Source: Chelonoidis abingdonii (Eukaryota > Chordata > Testudines > Testudinidae). From it: a DNA stretch of 64,000 nt. Shown piece after piece: positions 46,131-57,509 of this stretch. Below the pieces are notes generated by a model that saw only the letters and a program-made list of their open reading frames with translations, searched no databases and was not told where the DNA came from. The DNA lies in contig NC_133773.1 of the NCBI RefSeq assembly GCF_003597395.2, positions 70,579,171 through 70,643,170 on the forward strand, read 5' to 3'. Numbering within the stretch: the stretch's first letter is position 1; every line of letters starts with the position of its first letter. The translations under genes were made by a program, and so were the position numbers.

Positions 46131-48041
46131 ACTGACAAGTTGCTAGTTCTGGGCTGCAGCTCATGGCCTCCTCTTCCCGACTGAGGCACTGAGAGTGGAA
46201 GCCAGAAACTGTTGTTGCATAGCTAGTTTGAATTTGGATTACAGACAATTGAGGAAAAGAGTGACTAACCCCTGGGCTATGCTTCTGGGTTGAAAAGAGA
46301 CTGCTAAGTTTTGGAATGGCTACATTAAATCTAAGAAGAAGAGAAGGGGTACTTATTGTACAGTGAGCATCAGGGGTTACTATTCTCCAATAGATAACAA
46401 TTGTTAATATCAGCTAGTACCGTGCATTCTATGCCGGTTGCAATACAAAACACGTGGACTTCTCTGTTTTACATGGAGTGCCTTTGCTAGATGTATAGAT
46501 AGCTGTCCTGAACTCCATCTTGCCCAGTGCACCAATGGAAGAGAGTGCCCAGGACTATAAACTTAAGGGAGAATGCACACTCAGGGTTGGAGTGGATCCA
46601 TGTATAATACAAAGATCGTTGTTAGGTTTATGTTGGTGCTGAAAGCTGCAGCCATTAGCTGAACTGCTGCAGAGACACCTACTGACTTGATACAATTGTA
46701 ACAGTTTCACCTTATTCATCTGTTGCATTTTCCATTGCATGTTGTTAGGATAGCTTAGGTAAAATTGTGTTGGTTCTATTTTGAGTGTTGATTGTCTGAA
46801 TAAGATCCATTATTTGTATGTTTTGTTCCCGGAGGCAACTGAGGTACAGCCACAGGTGTACATATGGACATATATTCATACAAGTAAGAGGACTATTACA
46901 GAGGTGTGACTAGAGGATTCCCACCTATTTTCCCATCTCAGCTGGGACCCTCAAGATCAACATTTTCCTAATGACATGAGGTGCCCTGGCAACAGGTACC
47001 TGTTCCCGAGTAATCTGGGAGGGAAAAAGAGGTTACACAAGTCACCCTGTTTAGCTCAACTCCTCCCTTCACCACCAGGCTGAACAAACAAAGGCAGATA
47101 AAAACTCAACAGTTTAAAAATGCTTACAGTGAAGGGACCAAAGTAAACAGTAAGAAGTGGCCAAGTTCCATTCAACATATATACAGGAGAAACTCATACA
47201 GAGTTTGCTCTTTGTGTTAATGTAGTGTACATGTTTAATGCTTACAAAGTCTAAATTAACTCTGTGCCACAGTGGGACACCACTGTCAAGAGCTCTGCTG
47301 CACGCTGTAATTGCCATTTTAAACAAAGCCCTTAGAAAATTATGTAAGTTGAAATGTTGATGTTTTCTAAAACAAGAATTCTATTTAAATATTTAAAGTA
47401 GCTAAAACCAAAATGCCTCCCCTACTATTTCTACTTCATTAGCACTCCTGACTGTTTCCCTTTTGAAGTGTATCCTTGAAAACTGCTTTCTTTTACATGC
47501 TTCTCTTTTATATGTTCTTCTATATCAGCATCCACCGTGACACCAACTAGAGGTGATGGGCTACATATAATTACAAGCTTGTACGCAACAGAGCTTTCCA
47601 ATGATAGAGTAAGTTGCTAAATGGCTCTCTTAGCAGAGCAGTTACTTCCTCCCTTTTTCCCTCCTTATAAGTCAACTAATTATGATCTAGCAAAGCATTT
47701 CTGCTGTATTACTAATAGCAATCAAATCTTGGGCTAAATAACAGCTTTGTGAGTGACAGGTTTCATATAACTCTCTCATCAGCCACTGTTTTGAAAAGCA
47801 ATAGTTCTTTTTACAAACTTGAGGTGAACGTTGGATGTTGATACAAAAGCACAGCTCTACACCCTGAGAAGAAATAAGAAAATTAACTTTTAAAGGTCAT
47901 AGATTATGGTTTCTATACAGGTTGCTGTATAAAGCTTAGTTTTAAGATTTACTAGAATAACAGAAGTCTCATTAATGGAAAAACAAAAGTGTGGAAAAGT
48001 AGCAAAGAGAATATCAAATCTCAAAAGAAGAAATATCTTAC
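46131..48041. other. Intronic stretch, nothing recognised
   Basis: 1.9 kb of ordinary AT-rich intron just downstream of the 48042 exon on the minus strand. No repeat boundaries, RNA genes or coding frames that I can support. Confidence 0.5.
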
Positions 48042-48161
48042 TACTTCTTTCAGGCCTTTGTACAATTCTAGTCTTCTTGTTTTGGATTCCACTTTCATGC
48101 AGTGCCTTGAACCAGTCTCTCAGTCTGTTTGCAACCTCCCTGAGTTCCAGGTCACTGCACA
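48042..48161 (-). CDS. SPOCK3, exon for the linker leading into the EC domain
   Basis: 120 bases: acceptor TTATTTCAG, two bases finishing the previous codon, then CSDLELREVANRLRDWFKAL, HESGIQNKKTRIVQRPERS, and one base before GTAAGATA. It corresponds to the region after the Kazal domain that begins the calcium-binding domain, including the amphipathic helix with RLRDWFKALHE. The wording matches SPOCK3 as I recall it. Its phase-1 end joins exactly to GA at 26832 to give Arg-Phe-Asp. It is the most upstream exon found, so the Kazal-domain exon lies beyond the window. Confidence 0.95.
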
Positions 48162-51100
48162 CTGAAATAAATAGGTATAAAGTTCTTTAGTTATGCTTCT
48201 TTTCACTGTATGGTAAATGCAATCTTTCAAATTATGCTAAAAATTGAAAAATGAAACAAATAAAACTGCAACATGTGGTCTATGGTTTCCTTTTCTCTAC
48301 TCATTTCTATGTTCAGTATTTAATTAGACATTCAAAATACGATTTTTTTTAGTATAAATTTTATAAAAATAAACTTCCAATATATCTTGCATGTATCCAG
48401 TTCTATTCATCCAGATGATACCCGAGTACTTTACAAACTATTATATATCCACACAGATCTACACAAAGGAATCACTCCTTTCACCATGAAAATATATCCA
48501 TTTCTGGGGAAGAGCATGCAGCTATTTAACAGTATTCACTTTAGGGTAGGGAGTGAGGAAGAACATCAAATCTAACGAACGGTAGGTGAGTACAGAGGGA
48601 GGAAGGACAGCATAATATGGAAATAAACCCACTTACACTCTTGAGAAAAGTGTCATGGGATCCTAATGACCACAGGTGACTAAGGCCTTGGCTTTAGCAT
48701 GATATCCCAAAGGCGACACCTTCAATGGCCCAACATTCTCTAAAACACCAAGCTAGAGCAGTTTCATTTATACAGATTCAATAGGAAGAAATAGCTACTG
48801 AATAACCAGTCACCAGGCTTATTTCCCTGGAGATCTTCATCTAACCACAAACTAAGCTCAAACTTATTTACCTTTTAAGAGCTGATAAATTCCCAATCCA
48901 AAGTGGTATAACTCTTGTGTATCTTACACAAAATCAGAATTCTTCATCTCAATAAGCAACAGGAAACAATTCTGATATTGGCGTATGGGTGGGTAAGGTA
49001 AGCTCAAAATGAGCCAGACCTTTCTAGGGCTACTGAGCCAAGATTACACATAGATAAATTAATCACATAGGATATTTTAAATTAACATCTGCCTTGGCCA
49101 AACCTACAGCTGGTGACAGTTCAATACAAGTATTTAAAAATGTATGTGGCAGAGAATAAAGATCCTTAATTTATGCTGCACTGCTTGGAAATATTGAAAT
49201 GAGCTTCCTTTCCCCCACTGGCTGTATGGCAGGTAGGTGTCATTTGAAAAAGAACTTGAGGGGAAATGAATTTGAAACAAAGTGTTTTCATGTGGATGAT
49301 GGTGCCTATCACTAGTTCTTGGGAAGGAAAGCACTGATTTATCAAGGCTTTGACTCTGTTAAAGTTTGTTGGGTTTTAGATAATGTGGTCTCCCCTCGTT
49401 CCTTTGGATAGCCCTGATGTTGCAATTTTTTTTTTTTTTTTTTTTTACTAGTTTAGTACTTCCTTTCACTTATTTTTAAACAAAATCTTATGTTAAAACT
49501 AGTGATAAAATCTTAGCATCAATAGCAAAGAGCACATAGCAATTCCATGGTGCTGTCAATCTCTATAGATCCCCTGGGTACCCTTCATTCCAGAAAAGCT
49601 GCCCGGGTGAGCATCCTACCCCCAAGATGTATAGTCTATATCTTATTGAATATAGATGGGAAAAGAAGGCAGCATCTCCTTGATGTCCTTGGCTCCCAGC
49701 TCCGAAATGGAATTAAAATTGAGTACCCTGGGGTTGAGGAGTGCACAGCTGTTGACTGGAAGTGTGCAGAAGTGAGAGAAGAATAAATATTTTGGATCTA
49801 TAGAATATATAGATGGCTGTGAACTCATCAGACTGGTCCTGTCCCACCCTAGCCCCATCTTTTACCGGGTTATAATAGTTAATGCTAACAAATTTTGGAA
49901 AAGGTGCTAAACTTTATGCATCAAGGATTTAACCAATTTCTCATTGTTAGAAATCAGAAAAACAAACACAATGTGGAGGGCAGATTATCCCATATTTGCC
50001 TACTGGGCGGTTCCTTACACCTTTCTCTGAAACATGTGGTATTGCCCATTTTGGGGGAGAATATGACAAATCCTGTTTCAATGTCTCAACACACATGCAT
50101 TTTGAGGAGCATTATGGGGCAGGGGTTAGGAGCAGGAAAAATACATCCTGATATGATGTTAAATTAGGGCCAGTAACATAATATAAATTACTGCACTTTT
50201 CCAAACTTTGTTGTTCCATACTGAAACTTTAAATGATTTGGACCCAAAATAAGAGAAAGAGAATGAAAAAATGATCATTTTTGTTACTAATTTTAATTAC
50301 TTGGATTATTGTAAAATAGGAATAGATCATCATCTTCAAAAATCAAGGCGATGCAAAACAACCTGATTACAAACTGTCATTTGCCTATTTTATGCCCCAA
50401 AGCTATAGTACTGGAGTCAGCTCTCAAGCACTGCAGGTAATTACATTTACTATATTACCAATTTAAATGCACTGTGTATATTTGGTTCATGACATTTCTA
50501 ATATGTCAAGTAAAAGCAGATGTCTTTTATATGTGAAATTTACAAGAAAGATACAGCAGAACTTCACTAATAATTTAGATGGAAAAAACTGTAGTCTCCT
50601 CATTTCTCAGCAGAGAGAACTGTAACAAGAACTCATATTTCAATACTAAAATGTCAGCATTTTAAGTAAATACTGTAATCCATACTTCAACTATTACCAT
50701 ATAAGCATGCAATTTAAATAATAGAACTGGATGGAATATCAAAATCTTTCCCATGAGAAATTTCAGGCAAAATATTTTGTTTTTCCAGGGGACGTTTCAA
50801 AATTATTCAAAATGAACATTTTTGTTTCGTATCGACTTAAGTGTCATTTAATTTTGTTTTTTGGAAATAACAAAAAATGTTTTTTCCTGTTGTCATTTTC
50901 CAAGGATCCTTCCTCCCCTATTTTCTCTCCCTTTTTAAACTTTCCCATTGGGAAAGTTCAATTTGCTCACTATTTCCCAAAAATATTTTGCAAGATTTTG
51001 CTATTCCTGACAATAAAGCAGTAAGAGAAAGCCAATTTACAAACAATATGTGGTATTATAAAAGTGTGGCACATAGTGTGATAGTAAAACACTTATCTGA

Positions 51101-52341
51101 ACATTCAGTTGTTTTGAGCAGTTCAGTAATACACAATTTAAAGAAAAGTATATAAAATCCAGATGAATTTTGATTACTGAGAAAAATGCCAATAACGTTT
51201 TGAGACAAACAATCTGCCAGTCACAAATTAAAACAGGAATAAGGAATTTAGTGGAACTTGACATCTTGCATACTGGAAAACAGAGAGTAGCAAACAATTG
51301 TGTGGAAGTACATATTGGGAAACAGAATAGGTGAAGGAAAATAGTTGATTATAGCTGTAGAATACACATGTATGATTTTCCATGATTTAAAAGAACAGAC
51401 TTGCTTGCAGGGAAAAACAGATTATACCTTGCTTTAAGAACATATAGTTTTTTCATTCTTAAGAGTAATAAAGAAACATTTTTCTGTCTACATCCTTATA
51501 CAACACTGTGAGATCTGAATATCTCTTTATAGATGGACATAGGCAGATTTAAATTTCATACTACAAAGGAGGCTGGTAACCCAGAAGGTTACTAGAATAA
51601 CCTGAAAGTGCTCTACAGCCAGAAAACAACACCTGGGTCCAGCAGGAAGAATGGCAGATACATTCTCTCCATGCCAGACCAGATCTCGGATGTGTCAGAG
51701 ATCCGTAACGACTACTACTACATCAGGATACATGTTACAAATGACTGAACAAAAATTAAAGATTCTTTGAGACTGAATGGTCACTCAATCACTAACCTAA
51801 TCACAAGGGCTAGGACCCACCAGAAACTAAATCAGTGTAGGAGCTGATTTGGCTGACTCTAGTTTGCATTCTGACATATGCTTAAAGTTTCTGACAAAAG
51901 ATGGCAAAGCTGAGCAGTTACCCTGAAGTACCAGGCTTGACAATGAATTAGGTGCAGTTGCAGTAACTATTTACCCATTCTGTCCTGCCAATTTATGTAG
52001 ATAAACTTAGTTTCACTTTTTTTAAACCTATTTTTGCCAAAACAATGTATTTTTTAATATATATTCCTTGGGTCAGATCACGGTTGGTGTAATCAGCATA
52101 GGTTAATAGAGTTACACCAATTTACAGCAGCTGAGGATCTAACTATGTGTGGGTACAATTCTTTGAACAAGAAACAATATCACAAATAAACTGCAAAGAC
52201 ACTCTTGAGTAATGGCAAATACTGAAGTTGGGTAAACCAAAGTGCTCTTCAACCAAATAGTTTGTAAAGAAAGTGAGATAAAATCCATTATAAAAATAGT
52301 TAGGTTAATTTACTCACTCAGAGTCTCACAGTCACATCGAC
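48162..52341. other. SPOCK3 intron, nothing recognised
   Basis: 4.2 kb of AT-rich intron with a 21-base T run at 49426-49446. The short frames near 49547-49786 and 50731-51155 show no domains or splice context. No Kazal-like cysteine pattern was found on the minus strand. Confidence 0.55.
49426..49446. repeat. T21 homopolymer
   Basis: A run of 21 T (A on the minus strand). No element sequence precedes it on the minus strand, so it is not clearly a retroposon tail. Confidence 0.9.
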
Positions 52342-52482
52342 AGAGGGTCCCAGAGCCCAGGCTTCAGCCTTAGCCCCGATGTCTACACTGCAGATTTATA
52401 GCCACACAACCCGAGCATGCAAGCCCAAGTCAGATGACATGGTCCAGACGTGGGTGTTGAGTTGCAGTGTACACATACCCTG
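52342..52482. mobile_element. Half of a foldback MITE (GGGTATG... family)
   Basis: It reads GGGTCCCAGAGCCCAGGCTT, then GATGTCTACACTGCAGATTT, and ends TTGCAGTGTACACATACCC. The end reversed, GGGTATGTGTACACTGCAA, resembles the Harbinger terminus that starts 8 bases later. The full foldback form would have a mirrored left half, which is absent here. Confidence 0.55.
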
Positions 52483-52929
52483 AGTCTGAGGGTATGTCTA
52501 CACTATGAAATTAGATCGGATTTTATAGAGGTCGATTTTTAGAAATCCATTTTATACAGTCGATTCTGTATGTCCCCATGAAGTGCCTTAAGTCAGCAGC
52601 ATGCATCCTCACTACTGTGGCTAGCATCGACTTACACAGCGGTGCACGGTAGGTAGCTATCCCACAGTTCCCGCATTCTCCGCTGCCCTTTGGAATTCTG
52701 AGTAAAGCTCCCAGTGCCTGATGGGACAAAAACATTGTTGCGGGTGGTTTGGGTACATGTTGTCAGTCGTCCCTCTCTCAGTGAAAGCAACGGCAGACAA
52801 TTGTTTTGTGCTTTTTTTCCTGGATTACCCATGCAGACACCATAGCATGGCAAGCATGGAGCCCGCTCAGCTCACCATCACCGTTGCTGTTTGAGCATTG
52901 TAAACACCTCACACATTATCCTGGATTAT

Positions 52930-54121
52930 ATGCAGAACTGGGCTAAGAGACGCCAGCACAAGGAGGATTTTGATGAGGACATGGACACATAGACGTTCCT
53001 GAAAGCACTGGCTGTGGCAATTGGGACATCATGGCGGCAGTGGGGCTGGTTGATACAGTGGAACACCGACTCTGGCCAGGCAAACAAGCACAGATTGGTG
53101 AGACTGCATAGTGTTGCAGGTATGGGATGATTCACAGTGGCTGTGAAACTTCTGCATGCATAAGGCTACTTTCCTGGAACTCTGTGAGTTGCTTTCTCCC
53201 ACCCTGAAGCTCAGAAATAACAAGATGAGAGCTGTCCTGACAGTTGAGAAGCAAGTGTGATAGCCCTTTGGAAGCTTGCAATGCCAGACAGCTACCAGGA
53301 ATCAATTTGGAGTGGGCAAATCTACTGTGGGGGCTGCTGTGATCCAAGTAGCCAACACAATCACTGAGGTGCTGTTATCAAGGGTAGTGACTCTGGAAAA
53401 TGTGCAGGTCATACTGGATGGCTTTGCTGCAATGGAGTTCCCTAACTGTGGTGGGACAATAAATGGAATGCATATCCCCATCTTGGCACCGGACCACCTT
53501 GCAAACCAGCAGGTGAACCACAAGGGGTACTTCTCAATGGTGCTGGCAAACACTAGTGGATCACAAGGAACAGTTCACCGACATCAACGTGGGATGGCCA
53601 GGAAAGGTGCATGATGTTCACATATTTAGGAACTCTGGTCTGTTTGAGCAGCTGGAAGAAGGGACTTACTTCCCAAACCAGAAAATTACCACTGGGGATG
53701 CTAAAATGCTAACAGTTATCCTTGGGGACCCAGCCTATCCCTTGTTCCCATGGCTCATGAAGCCTTACACAGGCAGCTTGGATAGTAGTAAGGAGCAGTT
53801 CAACGATAGGCTGAGCAAGTGCAGAATGGTGGTAGAATGTGCCTTTGGATGTTTAAAAGCTATCGCTGGCACTGTTTGCTGACTAGGTCAGACCTCAGCG
53901 CAACCAACATTCCCATTGCTATTGCTGCTTGCTGTGTGCTCCATAATATCTGTGAGGGTAAGGTGGAGATGTTTATGGCAGGGTAGGAGGTTGAGGCAAA
54001 TTGGCTGCTCAAAATCGGATGCCAGGCAGACACCGGGGTGATTAGAAGAGCACAGCAAGGTGCGCTGAACATGAGAGCGGCTTTGAAAACCAGTTTCATG
54101 ACTGGCCAGGCTTCGGTGTGA
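52930..54121 (+). pseudogene. Harbinger DDE transposase remnant
   Basis: Two overlapping frames, 53276-53614 and 53556-53882, carry the domain. The first has NQFGVGKSTVGAAVIQVANT (helix-turn-helix side) and GGTINGMHIPILAP, where the family has an IDGTHI catalytic box, so the first catalytic Asp is Asn here. The second has INVGWPGKVHDVHIFRNSGL with the second catalytic Asp, GDPAYPLFPWLMKPY, and RMVVECAFGCLKA with the catalytic Glu. A frameshift near 53550 and a stop at 53880 break it, and upstream coding up to about 52930 is also interrupted. A transposase of this kind cuts and pastes the element with help from the Myb-like partner. It is inactive here. Confidence 0.85.
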
Positions 54122-54364
54122 CAGTTGTGTGTTTCTCCTTGATGCAAACCTGCCCCCTTTGTTGATTTTAATTCCCTGTAAGCCAACCACCCTCCTCCCT
54201 TCGAAATAAAGTAACTATTGTTTTGAAACCATGCATTCTTTCTTTATTAATAATAATAATAAAAAAAGAGATAAATGACAAGGTAGGCCGGGTGGGATGG
54301 AGGAGGAAGGAAGGACAAGACCACACTGTTTATTGTAGCCAAACTAAAAATCAAATTGTTTGAA

Positions 54365-56268
54365 CTACAGCCATCTGTTGCTTGGGCCATCCTCTGGAGT
54401 GGAGTGGCTGGGTGCTTGGAGCCTCCTTCTCCCCCCACTCCCCCACATTTTCGGGCATCTGGATGAGGCGGATATGGAACTTGGGGAGGCGGGCATGTGG
54501 TTATATAGTGAATGCAGCGGGGGTCTGTGCTCTTGTTGGCTTTTCTGCAGCTCCAACAGATGCTTCATTATGTCCATTTGCTCCCCCAACAGATGCTTCA
54601 TCCTGTCCGTTTGCTCCCCCGTTAGCCTCAGCATCGCATCCTACCTCCACTCTTCGCACTCACTTAATTCTTTCCTGGCCTCTGCCACTGAATGCCTCCA
54701 TGCATTAAGCTGTGCCCTATCACTGTGGGAGGACTGCATGAGCTTGAAAAACAGGTCATAGAGAGTGCATTTTTTTCACCTTCTAATCTGCGATAACCTC
54801 AGGGACAGAGATGATAGGGGAGCATAGAAACATTTGCACCTCGGGGGAGATAAAAAGAGAGTAAAAATTTAAGATGATACATTTCTGAGAACAAAAGGGA
54901 GACATCACACACGGCTGGGCAACAGAATTCAGTTTCCAGGCAGCCATGGTAAGCCTTTTGGTATGCGGGGTTGGCTTCTTACATATGGGAATGTTTTCAA
55001 ACTGCAGCACCCTCCTTTCCCAAAGCAAGCAATGGGTTGGGTTTCACATTTAAAAGGAGGGGCTGCAGTTTTCAGGTAGATGTGCAGCACACCCCCACCC
55101 CCACCCCACTGCGTGGCTATTCTCTGGGATGATCCCTTCTCCCCTCCCCTCACCACGTGACTATTCTCCGGGATGATCCCTTTTAGCCAAGCACAAACAG
55201 CCCAGCGTGAATGGGGTTCTTTTACTGCTCCCTTATAAAAATTCCCCTATTTCAACCAGGTGACCATGAATGATATCACTCTACTGAGGCTAACACAGAA
55301 AGATATAGAACAAATGTCGCTTGAATGCAACCAAAACCCAGGACCATTCACTGCCATGGTTTGTGCTGCAGTGATTCCAGAATACTTGCTACTGGCTTGG
55401 CATGGTAAAGCGTCCTACCATGGATGACAAAATAAGGCAGCTCTCCCCAGAAACCTTCTGCAAAGACTTTCAGACTTCCAGGAGAGCTTCATGGAGATGT
55501 CCCTAGAGGATTCCCACTCCATCCCCAGACATGTGAACAGACTTTTCCAGTAGCTGTACTGGCTGCGAATACATCACAGTTCTTCAGGGCAAATTAAACA
55601 CTATTGCTTTTAAACTCTGTACTGTAGTTACAAATGTGCACTCACCAGGAGGTGCCCTCTCTGGCTTCAGGGTCGGGGATCCTGCCTTGGGAGGGTATTG
55701 GCTTCAGGGTGATGTAAAGGTCCTGGCTGCTGGAGAGAACGGATTCACCGCTTGCCAGCTGCTCATTCTCTTCCTGCTTCTCCTAATCCACAAAATCTTC
55801 CTCCCCATTGCGTGAGACTCCTCCCTTGCAGGTGTCCACGGACAGTAGTGGGATAGTGGTAGGGTCCCCCCTAGAATGCCATGCAGTTGATCATAGGAGC
55901 GACATGTATGGGGTTTTGACCCAGAATGACCGTTTGCCTCCTTTGTCTTTTGGTAGGCTTGCCTGAGCTCCTTAATTTTCATGTGGCATTGCGGTGTGTC
56001 CCTGTTGTAGCCTCTGCCCAACATGTCCTGTGAGATTTTGGCAAATATATTTGCATTTCTTCATTTTGATCAGAATTTGTCCTGCACAGATGCTTCTCCC
56101 CATACAGCAATCAGATCCAGTGTCTCCCTTTCGGTCCATGTTGGAGCTTGTTTGCAATTCTGGGGGGATTGCATGGTCACCTGTGCTGCTGAGTTCGCCA
56201 CACTGACCAAACAGGAAATGAAATTCAAAAGTTCCCGGGGCTTTTCCTGTGTACTTGGCTAGTGCCAT
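54365..56268 (-). pseudogene. Harbinger Myb/SANT-like partner gene, broken
   Basis: The minus-strand frames 56268-55972, 56024-55704 and 54634-54365 give, in order, a Trp-poor, decayed SANT start, MLGRGYNRDTPQCHMKIKEL with RQAYQKTKEANGHSG (the third helix of the trihelix/Myb-like domain), and a C-terminal QTDRMKHLLGEQMDIMKHLL coiled coil. In Harbinger elements this protein binds the transposon ends and brings the transposase to the nucleus. Stops and a frameshift between the pieces, plus about 1 kb of weakly coding sequence, show that it is dead. Confidence 0.75.
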
Positions 56269-56537
56269 CGGAGTTCAAAGTGCTGTCCAGAGCGGTCACA
56301 ATGGAGCACTCTGGGATAGCTCCCGGAGCACAATACCGTCGATTTGCATCCGCACTACTCCAAATTTGACCCAGTAGGGTCAATTTTAGCGCTACTCTCC
56401 TCATCGGGGAGGAGTACAGAAGCCGATTTTAAGAGCCCTTTACGTCAACGGAACAGGGTTGGTTGTGTGGACGCAGTCATTTTTAAATCAACCTAACGCA
56501 GCTAAATTTGACCTAACCCCGTAGTGTAGACCAGGCC

Positions 56538-57509
56538 TAAATTAGTATATGCAAATCTATGTAAACGTAAAGGGATCTGATTTTAGCCTTGTGAATCTAA
56601 ATAAATAAGTATAAAAATTAAAGGAATCAAAGTAACTATGGAGAATCTAATCGGAAGTAACAAATTTTTTTCTAGTCTCTTCAGTGTGTAAGTAAAATAA
56701 ACTTAGACTCCTTGTAGTCTTTTAGACTAACCTCTGAATCTGGCCTACAAATCCTAGGTTTTTACTTCCCTTGAGGACTGATCTGAGTGCTCTTGAATCT
56801 CCAAGAGTAGGTTATTCATAAGTGAAAGAACTCTTCATTCTACATGGGATTTGTTGCGTGACCAGTTCTTTTATATGGTATTGTAATGGTGTCCCGGGTG
56901 CTGTATGAAAGCTGGTCAAATTCATTTTAAAATTATTTGCAAACTATGTTTTTGGAGTAAACTTAAAGAAACGGAAATCAAATGAAATATCAGACTTTTG
57001 TAGCACAAAAGAAATAGATGAGGTACAGTAGTACAATTGAAAAAGTTCAGTATTACTGACTCAACAAACATAATAATGACTAATTCTGCACCAGAAGAGA
57101 TGTAATAGCTAAGTTGCTGTGAGAAGCACACAAGAACAAGCTAACGAAGTCCACACTGATATTTTGTATTAAAAATGATTTATAAACCCCCCAAACACAT
57201 TGATAAATATACTGAAAGTTTGCCTAATTTCACTTTACAGTGATTCCTATAAGAACTTCTAATCCTCTATTCAATGCTATTTTGTAATTCAATGCAGGAA
57301 AAGATATCCCAGCATATCACAGAATACCACCATAAACTGCTTCTTCTCACTTCTCTCTCTAGTTAAGGAAGACTGTAACTGATGCAAAGGGTAGAGTGTG
57401 CAATCCTACTACCTTTTTGAGTATGCATTTTGACACTGACTTCAAATCATTGGTCACATACTATTTCTTAAATAATACAATATAACAGTACCAAGCACTT
57501 TGCCTCACA
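56538..57509. other. Intronic stretch, nothing recognised
   Basis: 1 kb of AT-rich intron between the Harbinger and DIRS elements. It has no features beyond the two element edges. Confidence 0.5.

Larger units (their letters stand above)
26833..48041. other. Large SPOCK3 intron
   Basis: A 21.2-kb intron, GTAAGA donor at 48041 and TAG acceptor at 26833, holding the transposons listed separately. Stretches with nothing recognised: 26833-27424, 29736-30129, 31661-36103, 36915-37854, 38531-39259 and 46131-48041. Confidence 0.8.
52490..56537 (+). mobile_element. PIF/Harbinger transposon, both genes present but decayed
   Basis: The terminal inverted repeats are GGGTATGTCTACACTA (52490-52505) and the reverse of TAGTGTAGACCAGGCC (ending 56537), and similarity extends inward. 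The flanks are TGA and TAA, consistent with a decayed 3-base TWA duplication. Between them are a transposase remnant on the + strand and a Myb/SANT-like second gene on the minus strand, convergently placed with their 3' ends meeting near 54240, where a shared A/T-rich polyadenylation zone lies. This two-gene layout is the hallmark of Harbinger elements. It lies inside a SPOCK3 intron. Confidence 0.88.
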
